From Paulinella micropora (Eukaryota; Cercozoa; Imbricatea; Euglyphida), in assembly GCA_009731375.1 (NCBI GenBank), contig BJOX01000038.1, positions 544,209-608,208 on the forward strand: a stretch of DNA of 64,000 nt, read 5' to 3'. The notes below the pieces were generated by a model. The model saw only the letters and a list, made by a program, of their open reading frames with translations, was not told where the DNA came from and did no database searches. The position numbers were made by a program, and so were the translations under genes. Below, piece after piece: positions 10,373-20,591 of the stretch; position 1 is the first letter of the stretch, and every line of letters begins with the position of its first letter.

Positions 10373-11977
10373 ATGGCCCGCACAGGACAAGAAGTGTCTG
10401 TAGGAGATGAGCTTTGGAAGCCACCCAGTTGGAGAGACGCGCCTACGATGGTTGGCGACAGCTACAAGGAACTGCAGAAATTAGCTGCCCAGTACCGCGT
10501 AGAGTCGGCCGACGCCGACATAAACTGCACCAATTTTGCTTGCGGCAAGTACAGGTTTCCCGAAGACGATGCCTTTTATTTGCGATTGGTCGGGTTGCTC
10601 ATGTGCAGCCAGCAGCCGCGCACGCTCGCACTGGCCGAGATCAGCCACCCACGAACGCCACGCTTTTGCATCGACATAGACTTCGAGCTCAAACACGGCG
10701 CTATGGGTTGCCCGCCCGAGCTTCTACATGCACAGGAGTCGTCAGAGCTGGACGGCGGTTGTCTGGTCGCCTTCGTCCACTCGTGTGTGCAGGAGCTCGT
10801 AGGTGCCGAGCGAGCGCGGCGGGCGCACTTACTGCATGCCTCGGGCCTGTGCGGGCTGAGACGTGTTTACAAGCCGTCCTTTAGGCTAGTGTACGCGGAC
10901 CTGACGTTGGACAAGCGCACAGCTCTGCAATTATTGCTTGAGATACAAAGCCGCTGCGTACGCCAGTACCGTCGCGACAGCCTGCTCGGGAACTCCTTGT
11001 GCAAAGCTCTTGACAAGGGCGTGTACGACGAAAAAAGGCCGATGCGCCTGCTCTACTCAGACAAGGCCAAGCGAGAGACGTACAAGACGTGCCAAGCACT
11101 GGCGAAGCAGGGGCCCACGCCGTGTTTTACTAGGGGGTGCCATGTCACGTGGGCGAGCAGGCCCCTGACACCGCTTGGGGTGCTGGAGGGACTAGTACTG
11201 CATAAATAACAACTGAGCTGGCCGGACTTTGTGATCGGCTGCAGCACGCATTACGGGTTAGATTTAGCGCGCTGGCAGAACCCGCCAGACATTGCCCCCC
11301 GGCTCAGGGCGCTCGCGTCGAGCAGGGCCTGGGCCTTGCCGGGCAGCCCAGCCTCCGCGGCGCCGCCCGACGAGCACGCGCTGTGGTCTGTATTCTACGC
11401 AGTCCAACACCCCGTAGCCGTGGCGCGGAGCCTGCCCAGAGCCCGCAGCTCCTCTCCTTTTGTTGGCGACGCTATTTCTTTGACTTGGGGTGACTGCTGC
11501 CCCAAAATCCGCTGCAGCCCAGAACTGGCGGAGCAGGCCCGCTCGCACTTTGACGAGGCTAGTGCGTGGCGTCTGTTGCATTGGCTCGTGCTTCCGTACC
11601 TGGGACGTGATAACGACGGTTCTGAGCTGCTTGACTGGGGCAGGGCCCAGACGGACGAGCGTGGGGCGGACGGGGTGGCCAGCTGGTTCGGCGTATCAGG
11701 GGTTCGTGGTTTGTGCGTCTGCCCCTTCAAATCTACTGCGCAAGTGCTGTACACCCACCGCAGCAACCCGGTTTCCGTTACGGTTGGAGTCTCGTTCCTC
11801 CACCTGCGCTGCCACGACGAGTGTTTTGTCGTGTCCAGAAGGTTTAGGATTGCACTCCCGGCGTCGGCGCTCCAGGGGGCTCCGTTAGCTCTCGCGCGAG
11901 CCAGGCCTTGGCGCACCACGGCCTCAGGCCCCGTATATTTGCTGCCCAGCAGGGCCGCACGGCAACACTCTCGCTGA
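10373..11977 (+). CDS. PrimPol/UL52-family archaeo-eukaryotic primase, one in-frame stop
   Basis: ATG at 10373 (MARTGQEVSVGDELWKP), about 534 codons to TGA at 11975-11977. Motif I is RFCIDIDFELKHG, with the two metal-binding Asp at 10673-10681. Motif II is KPSFRLVYADL, where the usual His of the S-x-H motif is absent. Motif III is DKGVYDEKRPMRLLYSDK (from 11012), closely resembling the D-VY-R-R-SK motif of PrimPol. A C-terminal zinc motif follows: Cys near 11713-11721, His in THRSNP (11756), then RCHDEC (11810-11824), spaced as in PrimPol and herpesvirus UL52 primases. Such enzymes make primers or bypass lesions. A TAA at 11207-11209 lies in frame between the catalytic core and the zinc domain, and the text stays open on both sides. 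So the gene is probably inactivated, or read through. Family call firm; viral origin inferred from neighbours and GC content. Confidence 0.85.
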
Positions 11978-12099
11978 AGGTTTAGGCCGGTCAGAGCTTC
12001 GGCGTCAGTGAAGCCCTCGCGCTGGCAGCGGACAAAAAGCTCCCACAGTCCGCCCAGCGGTTTGCAGCAGGATACGCACACGACAGGTGCTAGCGACAT
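11890..12099 (-). CDS. RPB10-like RNA polymerase subunit (RPABC5 / N)
   Basis: ATG at 12099. The protein begins MSLAPVVCVSCCKPLG; Cys8 and Cys11 match the CxxC of RPB10, Trp19 matches its invariant tryptophan, and Cys45-Cys46-Arg47 reproduce the CCR motif at the exact RPB10 position. RPB10 is a 65-70-residue zinc protein shared by RNA polymerases I, II and III, and is encoded by many large DNA viruses. The sequence is too divergent to look like a standard nuclear copy. The frame stays open to 11395, antisense to the primase, so the true 3' end is not visible; I end it at normal family length. From about residue 41 the gene overlaps the last codons of the convergent primase ORF, including the CCR motif. 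A viral origin is inferred. Confidence 0.75.
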
Positions 12100-12951
12100 A
12101 TGGTAGCCAACAGAAAAGCAAAACAAAAACAAATAAAAACAGGACTAGCAAAAAAAAAAAAAAAAAAAAAAGAAAGAAAGTAAGAAAAAGGAAAAATGTG
12201 TTGCGTATGTGCTTCTAGTTCTTTCATTAAACAAAAAAAAAGAGATCAAAGAACGTATGTACGCNNNNNNNNNNNNNNNNNNNNNNNNNNNNNNNNNNNN
12301 NNNNNNNNNNNNNNNNNNNNNNNNNNNNNNNNNNNNNNNNNNNNNNNNNNNNNNNNNNNNNNNNNNNNNNNNNNNNNNNNNNNNNNNNNNNNNNNNNNNN
12401 NNNNNNNNNNNNNNNNNNNNNNNNNNNNNNNNNNNNNNNNNNNNNNNNNNNNNNNNNNNNNNNNNNNNNNNNNNNNNNNNNNNNNNNNNNNNNNNNNNNN
12501 NNNNNNNNNNNNNNNNNNNNNNNNNNNNNNNNNNNNNNNNNNNNNNNNNNNNNNNNNNNNNNNNNNNNNNNNNNNNNNNNNNNNNNNNNNNNNNNNNNNN
12601 NNNNNNNNNNNNNNNNNNNNNNNNNNNNNNNNNNNNNNNNNNNNNNNNNNNNNNNNNNNNNNNNNNNNNNNNNNNNNNNNNNNNNNNNNNNNNNNNNNNN
12701 NNNNNNNNNNNNNNNNTCACGCCAACCCTCCCACTCCTTTTTTTCTGCATCCCTTCTCTCCTCCACCACTACTCTGCCCTCCCCGTCCCCCCATCTCCCA
12801 ACACCCTATGTCTTCCTGACAATTCCTGCTCGTGTTCCATTTAAAACAAATTCTTAAAGACAGTTGCGCTCATTAATCTTTATTTCATTTGTTTCAGATT
12901 TCTTATTTATATTTGATTTTTTTTTGAGAATCATTTCTGTCAGAGTAAGCC
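12100..12951. other. intergenic with 452-base gap
   Basis: A-rich start (poly-A at 12150-12171), N from 12265 to 12716, then a pyrimidine-rich stretch and an AT-rich leader before the ATG at 12952. No gene supported. Confidence 0.7.
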
Positions 12952-13764
12952 ATGACAGACAGTTTCGGGGCCTCAGCGATGGAGACTACATGGGCGCCAC
13001 AAGCAGCGGTGTTTTGCGAGGGCAAGCCTTGCGCTGATGACGATGACAGAATCTATGCAGGCGATATTATGTACACGTGCGGAAAATTTCGTAGCGAGGA
13101 CCCCGACGATATGCTACGCGTATATAAATGGAACAGCCCCACAATGGCTGCTATGGACTCCGGAAACTCAACGGTTTTGTTAGGCATTACGGACGAGACT
13201 CATTCACCTGGTGATATTCCGAACAAGCTTACCCGTGTACAGGTCGGCGGGCTGGCCATGCTGCCCCTAGCGGCTAGAACAGCTTTGGAGAAATCTTCTT
13301 ACGGAAGTTTTGTGCTTGTGTCGGAAAACCAAGAGCAGCCACGGGCCGCAGCCCCCAAACGCCGCAGGCTACTTGGCCCTAGCCGACCGGAACTGCTCGA
13401 CTGGAGGCAGGAAAAGCGGCCTCTGTCCCGAGCAAAAGACAAAGAACTAAACACGTTAATTCAAAGCCTCCAACGTGTTCAGGCGCGAGAGGTCCGCGTG
13501 CCCCCCGATGGCAAATTCTACCGCCAGCATGGGAATGATTTTGAAAAATGCATAGTAGAGCATTTCGGCCGCTCCCTTTTGCTATTTTACGCACAGGCAT
13601 GGACTTTGCAGATAACAAGGGAATGGAAAAGCAAAAATCTTTCAGCGGGTGACATCGCCCTGGCTATGGAGAGGCTCGTTGCTGGCTTTTTGACGTGTCA
13701 AGAAATTGTCTGTACGATCCTCCAGAGGGCTATGTGTGTTTGGGGCGCGTGCGGGGGCATGTAG
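12952..13764 (+). CDS. unrecognised 270-residue protein of the virus-like block
   Basis: Single uninterrupted ORF from ATG to TAG. It begins MTDSFGASAMETTWAPQAAV and has an N-terminal half with a beta-rich pattern: YAGDIMYTCGKF, VLLGITDETHSPGD, RVQVGGLAMLPLA. This G-rich, turn-rich text resembles repeated beta modules of virion or fibre proteins, but that is only a loose impression. The second half is basic then helical (KRRRLLGPSRPELLDWRQEK; LSAGDIALAMERLVAGFL). The AT-rich 55-base leader could be a promoter. Same strand as the primase and similar GC content. One of the few intact ORFs in the block. Confidence 0.6.
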   Translation: MTDSFGASAMETTWAPQAAVFCEGKPCADDDDRIYAGDIMYTCGKFRSEDPDDMLRVYKWNSPTMAAMDSGNSTVLLGITDETHSPGDIPNKLTRVQVGGLAMLPLAARTALEKSSYGSFVLVSENQEQPRAAAPKRRRLLGPSRPELLDWRQEKRPLSRAKDKELNTLIQSLQRVQAREVRVPPDGKFYRQHGNDFEKCIVEHFGRSLLLFYAQAWTLQITREWKSKNLSAGDIALAMERLVAGFLTCQEIVCTILQRAMCVWGACGGM

Positions 13765-14261
13765 AGGACAAACACTCCCTCGTGATCGAACTGACACGCT
13801 CCACTTGGAGCAAGAACCCGGCCCGGTTGCTCTATTGATTTTTTTTTAATCTCCCTTTCTACCGTTCGGGTCCATCTCTGGACTGAACGAGGAGAGGTAC
13901 TGATTGCTTATACCGATACGGAAAATCAAAATAAAAAATATATATTATTACAAAAAAAAATTTTAATTGTATTTTTAACAAACTATTTTTTTGGTCAGGT
14001 TTTTAGGTGCCTGCTCCAACATATCATCCTCTCCTCCTCCCCCCCACCTTTCAAACCCCCTCCACCCCCTCCCCCCCTTTTTTTTGTTAGGTTAATTTTT
14101 TTTTTGGTAGAAGAGAAGTTAACAAGCAAAGAAGAGAGAAAAAAGGGAGGATGGGGAGGATTGGGGGGGGGGGGGGGGGGGGGGGGTTTTGGGGGAAANN
14201 NNNNNNNNNNNNNNNNNNNNNNNNNGGGGGGGGGGGGGGGGGGAAGAGGTGTTCTGCTGCA
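13765..14261. other. low-complexity spacer with a 27-base gap
   Basis: A- and T-rich DNA, then C-runs and a G-run around the N stretch at 14199-14225. No gene seen. Confidence 0.7.
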
Positions 14262-15690
14262 TCAAAAGAAGATGCAGGGCGCAGGATGCGGACAGATAGT
14301 ACACAAGGCGCGCACGGACGGGTTCGAATGCCCCTGATTGATGCAGTCCTTGATGCACGTGCGAGACGGACAGAGCCAGTTAGGTTCCACGAGATTGAAA
14401 TCCACAAAGGTTTTGTCCAGGGCCACAAGCTGCTCTGCCACCCGTATTTTGAGTTCGTTGTGCACGTCGCGGAGTTCTTGGGCTGCGATGAGGTAGGCGC
14501 GGGCGCGGCAGTGCGCTGCAAAAAGTTCACGGTCCTCGCCAGTAGTTAAGTACACACGACCCTCTCCGGCTGCCGAGAGAGGAAGCGAGTTCATACGACA
14601 ACGTCTGCCGTAGAAATGGTCGTGATGAATATCGGGATAGACATCCTCGCCCCGGTGCAGCTCCTTATACTCCTGCTTTTCGATCTCGGTGGGGGCGTAG
14701 CCGCTAAGAGAACAGAACTGGCCCGTGCACACCTCACACTTCACCACCAAGCAGTTCGTGTCGCTGACATATCGTTCCTCGCAGTCCACCACTTCTCCAG
14801 TTTTCTTCATGTAGTTGTTGATGTAGCTGGCGTTGCAGACAATGCCTGCAATGGTGCAAGGGCAGCGAAATGTGTTGGCGCGATCAAGGATATTGGCCGC
14901 TAGGGCAGGCGCCCTGGCTTGCTCTATCTGCTGCAGGGCCTCCCGCCTTTCAACGAAGGCAAGCGCTAGGGCCCGAAAAGACTGACAGTTCGCTTCTGCC
15001 TGTGGTTCGTAGGCTTCCAGTATTGCACGATCGTTGAGGCAGCACGGGGTTGCACAGCTTACACACGCCGGCATGCCCTGACTCCTATTGAAAAGATGCG
15101 CGGGGCCCTCCCTTTCCCATATGCTGATTTTCTGGCGCATGCAGTCTACACAGGCTGGAACTTTGGGTACGCAGGCTTTGGCAGGGCAGGTGTAGCCAGC
15201 CACCCCTTCATCGCAGCAAATTGCGCAAGTCACTATAAGGTGTGCAGGTAGAACGCGGCGGCTCGGGGAGGCTTCGGATGCTTGAGACGGCGCACTGGTC
15301 AGTTTGAAAAGCTTCAGGCGGCTTGCTTTGTCTTTGGGCACAAGGACATCCAGCAAAGACGGCGCACTCCGTACCTCCTGCAGCTCGTCCTCAAGTTGCT
15401 TGACAGTCTTCGTCTTTTCCTTGAGCTTGGCCTGCGCTTTGACCAGGTTTGTTTCGGCCCTAGAGGTGCTCTTGTTAAGATTGGACAGATGACCCTTGGC
15501 TCTGCGTCTCTGCTAGGTCGCGCTGACTTTTCTGGTACTGCTCGAGCCTGTGCTGACAGCCGGTAATCTTTACTCCATTTGTCTCTGTTCAACTTCGTAA
15601 AGCTCACGTTTGCTAGCTAGTTCTGCCTTGGTCTTGTTCTTGGCATCGAACGTCTCCTGAGCTCGTTTCTGCTGGTCTTGCTCTTTGCAT
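14262..15690 (-). CDS. coiled-coil plus RBR-like cysteine-rich protein (frameshifted at its N-terminal part)
   Basis: The main frame is open from 15512 to TGA at 14262. Upstream, helical text rich in K, E and Q (for example QQKRAQETFDAKNKTKAEL near 15650 and ETNLVKAQAKLKEKTKTVKQ near 15440) continues in other frames, indicating a coiled coil broken by indels and a TAG at 15515-15513. The core has a RING-like cluster (CAICCDEG, then CPAKAC, CVDCMRQK, CVSCATPCC) and a second cluster (FRCPCTIAGIVC, CEERYV, CEVCTGQFCSLSGY) laid out like the RING-IBR pair of RBR ubiquitin ligases. More Cys follow at the C-terminus (CPSRTCIKDC, CTICPHPAPC). Such proteins transfer ubiquitin, and giant viruses often carry RING proteins. 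Convergent with the ORF at 12952. Function inferred. Confidence 0.6.
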
Positions 15691-15699
15691 CGAGCCTAC

Positions 15700-16091
15700 C
15701 CAAGGGTGTCAAAACAAGCGCTGCTACGAAGAAGGAAAAGAAGGAAAAGAAGGAAAAGAAGGAAAAGAAGGAAAAGAAGGAAAAGAAAAAAAAGGAGAGC
15801 GCCGACTCAGCAATGGAGGCACATAGGCGTTCAGTCCAATTGAGAAAGGAGCTCAAGCCCAAGGAATGGTTGGAATATCAAGGCCTGGTGAAGCCCGGCA
15901 CGTTCGAGAAAATGTCTGGGCAGAAATGTATGACTTGTGGCAAATGCATCCCCACTTACTTAAATCAGTTTGCCAGTGAAAAAGCACGACAAACACCTCC
16001 TACATTGCTCTCCTTTCTTACTCCCCCCCCCCCCCTTTGCATTTTTTTTTGTTGCAGAGGACCTTTCACATGTTGTCTTTATCAGCATTTA
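15700..16091 (+). CDS. small two-exon gene with Lys/Glu repeat and Cys pair
   Basis: Plus-strand text begins near 15700 (KGVKTSAATKKEKKEKKEKK), built from five copies of a nine-base repeat. It continues SADSAMEAHRRSVQLRKELK and ends exon 1 in GQKCMTCGKCIPTYLNQF before a GTGAAA donor at about 15976. After a C/T-rich intron the acceptor TTTGTTGCAG (16057) joins in phase to KDLSHVVFISI and TAA. The protein would be about 100 residues. The CxxCxxC cluster may bind zinc. The start is not visible, and the repeat region lies close to the start of the divergent RBR-like gene. Confidence 0.4.
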
Positions 16092-16537
16092 ATAACAGAG
16101 GTCCAATAACCTATAAAAGGAGATTGAGCGGTTAAAAAAAAATATAGCGACCTGGCTCCAACCAATTGTGATGTGACGAAGTGTTTCTTATCAGTAAAAA
16201 AAAATTCTTTTGTCACAATTTCATTTAATAATCATAGTAATAATACAGCCTGCACGTTAGAGACTGAAAATCCGGTTTTTTAAAAAAGGTGTTGGTGTGT
16301 CATCAACCACCTGCTATAAATTTTCACAGAAGCTTTGTCGCAAAGGTTGCTGCCCTCCTCTCTTTTCTGACTGACACTACCAGTTATGTTTTTGGCAGGT
16401 TCAGTTTTTTAAAATCCCTTTTTCGTTGTGGTGGTTGTTAACTGGTTTTTTGCAGAGACGTTTTTTTTTCTGTTCACACCTAGCCTCCCGGTTAGCCACA
16501 GGGGGGAAACAAAAAATTAGTGCGTGCCTCCGACTCC
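16092..16537. other. AT-rich, nothing recognised
   Basis: No supported ORF; probably intergenic. Confidence 0.5.
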
Positions 16538-17357
16538 TCAGGGAGGCATATCATCATATTGCACTGGTAACTTGTCGCTGCGCACCGGGGCGTACAAGCG
16601 CACTGTTCTTATGTCAGTATCAAATAGCGTATTTAGTCTTTTTTCCCAAACGCTGAATGGACTTGAAAGAGAATCAACACTGTCTACTAATTGGTTGATT
16701 AATGTATCATTCCACTCGATTTTGCAATCAGCGTCGTCTCGGTACTCCGAGTTTTCTTGCTGTGTCAACACCAGACCGTTGGGGCAGTGGGATTCCACAA
16801 AATTTGTTAGTACCTCATCCCCGATGTGGTTTTCATTGACGCAAGATTTGTCGATCGCACCATCAAGGAATTTATGAACCGTGTATCTATTGGTTTCTGC
16901 AGCAGTGTGTATTGCTGAACTCGTCCGACCAGCAGTGGGGCCTTTGTTGTGTTTTCCTTCGCCATCATCTGGTGTTTGCAAAAGGCGCTGCACCTGCGGC
17001 TGCTTTTGGTTCAGCCACCTCCTCTGCCTCGTACACATCCGTAAGAAAGACGCCAAGGCTGCTCTGTCAGTGCTTGCCCAAATAGAGACTTACCGTCTTG
17101 CCCAACTCCGTGTCACTCTGTCCATCTAAGGGAACGTCCGACCTTTGTGCCTGTAGACATACCGAAGCCCTTTGCCAAGATTGGGGAAAGAGTTTCTTGA
17201 ATTTCTTTGCATTCCGGCCCAGCCAAGATATTTTCACGGGCTTTAAACGGGCCGGCCATTCTTCTTCACACAAGGCAGCTCTCCCCTTTCTTTTATTAAC
17301 AAATTCATATTTACGCAGGGTCTTCGGGGGGAAAAGGAAAGGGGAGGGTTGCGCCAA
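16538..17357 (-). CDS. unrecognised protein, possible 30-base intron and a frameshift
   Basis: From about 17357 the minus strand reads TLRKYEFVNKRKGRAALCEE, then KISWLGRNAKKFKKLF, to DGQSDTELGKT. There a GTAAGT donor (17093) and a CAG acceptor (17064) would remove 30 bases including an in-frame TGA, joining to SSLGVFLTDVYEAEEVAEPK. A further frame change near 16980 leads into the final part (SAIHTAAETNRYTVHKFLDG; CKIEWNDTLINQLVDSVDSL; ending QYDDMPP and TGA at 16538). The total is about 260 residues. The text is well mixed and protein-like but matches no family I know. The frame changes could be decay, as elsewhere in this block. Confidence 0.45.
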
Positions 17358-17384
17358 CGGGAGTCGGGGGGGACAAGGCGGGGG

Positions 17385-17555
17385 NNNNNNNNNNNNNNNN
17401 NNNNNNNNNNNNNNNNNNNNNNNNNNNNNNNNNNNNNNNNNNNNNNNNNNNNNNNNNNNNNNNNNNNNNNNNNNNNNNNNNNNNNNNNNNNNNNNNNNNN
17501 NNNNNNNNNNNNNNNNNNNNNNNNNNNNNNNNNNNNNNNNNNNNNNNNNNNNNNN
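17385..17555. other. assembly gap in G-rich DNA
   Basis: 171 Ns flanked by G-runs on both sides, followed by G/GA-rich then C-rich low-complexity sequence to about 17715. Confidence 0.95.
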
Positions 17556-17845
17556 GGGGGGGAGGGGGGGGCGGGGGGGGGAGGCGGGGGGGAGAGAGAG
17601 GGGGAAGAGAGTTGGGGGCGGAAGGTGGGTCCAAATTGGCGCTCCCTACCTTGCCCTTACATCTTTCTCCCCTTGGGAGAAATTTCGCTTTCGCCCCCCC
17701 CCCCCGACCCCCCGCCCTTTTTTTCTTAACTCCTTATTGCAAACATCTTCTGCCTGGCTTTTTCTTTTTGAGAACCTTTTCAAACTAAGTTTCACAACTT
17801 AAGTAGCAGAAGTCGTTTTTCCGCTTTCTCTCTCTGGGGTCTTTT

Positions 17846-18258
17846 GTGGCGCAAAAAAAAATTAAGAAAGAGAAGAAGCAAGAAGCTACGAGCATAGACG
17901 AAAATGACAATGACGAAAACATAACAGTGATATTCAGAATCACTACAAGAGAGTTGATAATAGAAGAGGAGAGGGAAGCCGCAAGGGCGGCAGCAAGAAA
18001 GGAGAAAGCAGAAGGGAAGGCAGCAGGAAAGGAGGAAGCAGGAAAGCCGGCAGCAGGAAAGGAGGAAGCAGGGAAGCCGGCAGCAGGAAAGAAGGAAGCA
18101 GAAAAAACGACAGTGAGAAAGGAGAAAGCAGGAAGGCCGGCAGCAGGAAAGGAGAAAGCCGGAGGGTCGGCAGCACGAAGGAAGGAAGCCCGAAGGCCGG
18201 CAGCAGGAAAGGAGGAAGCCGGAAGGCCGGCAGAAGGAAAGGAGGAAGCCGGAAGGAC
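17846..18258 (+). CDS. Lys/Glu/Ala repeat exon
   Basis: Open frame reading QKKIKKEKKQEATSIDEND and ITVIFRITTRELIIEEERE, followed by about ten tandem ten-residue repeats of the type AGKEEAGKPA/AGKKEAEKTT, ending at a strong GTAAGT donor at 18259. At DNA level the unit is a 30-base GGAAAGGAGGAAGC-type repeat. The protein would be highly charged and helical. The 5' end is not clear and the next exon is not visible. The short divergent segment before the repeats is the only non-repetitive coding part. Confidence 0.5.
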
Positions 18259-18721
18259 GGTAAGTGTGTCCTTAGCGAAGGCCTTTGACTCTACGTTTTA
18301 TACTACTACTTACTACTACCACTACTTCTACTACTACGACGACGACGACTACTAGGCCTTCGATTTAATGAAGTTAATTTAACTTAACTTCTGGTCATCC
18401 ATACAAATCGTTAGCTCAAGAGCTATTAATTTAACTAGTTGGTGACCTACTTCTCAAATTATTAGTAGTAATGAAAATTAAATTATTAAAAAATGTATGT
18501 ATTAAAAATATTAGAATAAAAATAAAATAAAAATAGATTGAGTATTTCAATAAAATAAATAAGACAGAGTATTAAAATAAAATAAGATAGAGTAAAATAA
18601 AAAATAAAGGAGAAAAATAGAAGTAAAAATCAAATAACATAAAGGTAATATTATATGTATTACATATACATATATATGGGGTTAATAATAATAATAATAA
18701 AATAAAAAAATAACAAAAAAA

Positions 18722-18756
<35 letters not shown>

Positions 18757-18840
18757 ACATAATATAAGTAAGTATAAGTGATAGTACCTTGCTTGTCAGC
18801 CCTTCCGTCGTCGTCGCTGCCATTCGTGTATGTCATGCTA
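18259..18840. repeat. TAC/GAC triplets, AT-rich DNA, (AAGT)n; one possible small exon
   Basis: TAC and GAC triplet repeats (18300-18355) lead into AT-rich DNA and an AAGT array (18722-18775). The minus strand at 18845-18787 reads MPSMTYTNGSDDDGRADKQ up to a GTACTA donor. This could be the first coding exon of a minus-strand gene, but no partner exon is seen. Confidence 0.45.
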
Positions 18841-18859
18841 GGCATGTTATGTTATATAT

Positions 18860-19600
18860 TCATGTACGTACGTATGTATGTGTGTATGCATACATGTATG
18901 CATATATGTATGTATTTATGTATGTATTTATGTATGTCTATATGTATGTTTAAATGTATGTATGCATGTATGTATGCATGTATGTATGTATGTATGCATG
19001 TATCTATATATCTATACATGTTTGTATGTTTGTATGTATGTATGTTTGTATATATGCATGCGTGTTAATGTTTGTGTGTTGATGTATGTGTGTATGTATG
19101 TACAGACCTTACGTACAGACGTACGCACATACACAATGATACACACCTACATACATACGTAGGTACACATATACATACATACATAATGAGACGTACACAT
19201 ATACAGATAGACTTGCATGTACAGGCATCCCTACATACACGCATACATAATGATATACATACAGGCAGACATACACACATACAGGCAGACATACACACAT
19301 ACGTAATCATACATAATGATACATGCACACATATAGATACATACATGCACACAACATAATGGTACGTTCATATATACACAGACAGACATGGACACACATG
19401 CACATACATACGTACATATATACTTACACACATACATAATGATACATACACACAGATACACAGACATGCATACACACATACATAAACACATAATGATATG
19501 TACACACATACATGAAGACACACATACGTACATACACACATACGTACATACACACTTACATTAATACACAATGACACATACACTGGTACATTAATACATA
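18860..19600. repeat. (TGTA)n then (ACAT)n microsatellite array
   Basis: Imperfect TGTA tetranucleotides run to about 19100, then switch to the complementary ACAT orientation, a head-to-head arrangement. Many ORFs of the type YVCMYVCM or HTYIHTYI are artefacts of this repeat. Confidence 0.9.
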
Positions 19601-19709
19601 ATGATACTTATATAAGCTGCTGATGTTTTTTTTTTCTTTTTTGTACACACTAGCTTATTCTCAATTACTGGCAAGCACTAATTTTTTTTCTCCCTCCCTC
19701 AGAAGTAAT

Positions 19710-19710
<1 letters not shown>

Positions 19711-19751
<41 letters not shown>

Positions 19752-20367
19752 CNNNNNNNNNNNNNNNNNNNNNNNNNNNNNNNNNNNNNNNNNNNNNNNN
19801 NNNNNNNNNNNNNNNNNNNNNNNNNNNNNNNNNNNNNNNNNNNNNNNNNNNNNNNNNNNNNNNNNNNNNNNNNNNNNNNNNNNNNNNNNNNNNNNNNNNN
19901 NNNNNNNNNNNNNNNNNNNNNNNNNNNNNNNNNNNNNNNNNNNNNNNNNNNNNNNNNNNNNNNNNNNNNNNNNNNNNNNNNNNNNNNNNNNNNNNNNNNN
20001 NNNNNNNNNNNNNNNNNNNNNNNNNNNNNNNNNNNNNNNNNNNNNNNNNNNNNNNNNNNNNNNNNNNNNNNNNNNNNNNNNNNNNNNNNNNNNNNNNNNN
20101 NNNNNNNNNNNNNNNNNNNNNNNNNNNNNNNNNNNNNNNNNNNNNNNNNNNNNNNNNNNNNNNNNNNNNNNNNNNNNNNNNNNNNNNNNNNNNNNNNNNN
20201 NNNNNNNNNNNNNNNNNNNNNNNNNNNNNNNNNNNNNNNNNNNNNNNNNNNNNNNNNNNNNNNNNNNNNNNNNNNNNNNNNNNNNNNNNNNNNNNNNNNN
20301 NNNNNNNNNNNNNNNNNNNNNNNNNNNNNNNNNNNNNNNNNNNNNNNNNNNNNNNNNNNNNNNNNNN

Positions 20368-20404
<37 letters not shown>
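19711..20404. other. assembly gap between two T-runs
   Basis: T-run, N from 19753 to 20367, then a second T-run to 20404. Confidence 0.95.
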
Positions 20405-20407
<3 letters not shown>

Positions 20408-20591
20408 CTCACTCTCAGATGGGTAATCACGGGAAGTTCGTTGGCGACGTGATGGGTCCTGATAGATCAATGGATGGAAATTGTGGGTCTTGACTTGCAT
20501 GATACCCACACAAATCTGCATAAGCTAGCCTCTTTGCTTCCTCCCCTGCCTTACCCCAACTCCCTCCCTGTCCAAACTTCACCCCACACTG

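Noticed and set aside
11395-11889. Extension of the RPB10-like frame over the primase gene
   Set aside because: RPB10 proteins are about 70 residues, and the extra text is the mirror of GC-rich primase codons.
15900-15970. A second RPB10 start in GQKCMTCGKCIP
   Set aside because: Only the CxxCGK phrase agrees; the Trp and the CCR motif are missing.
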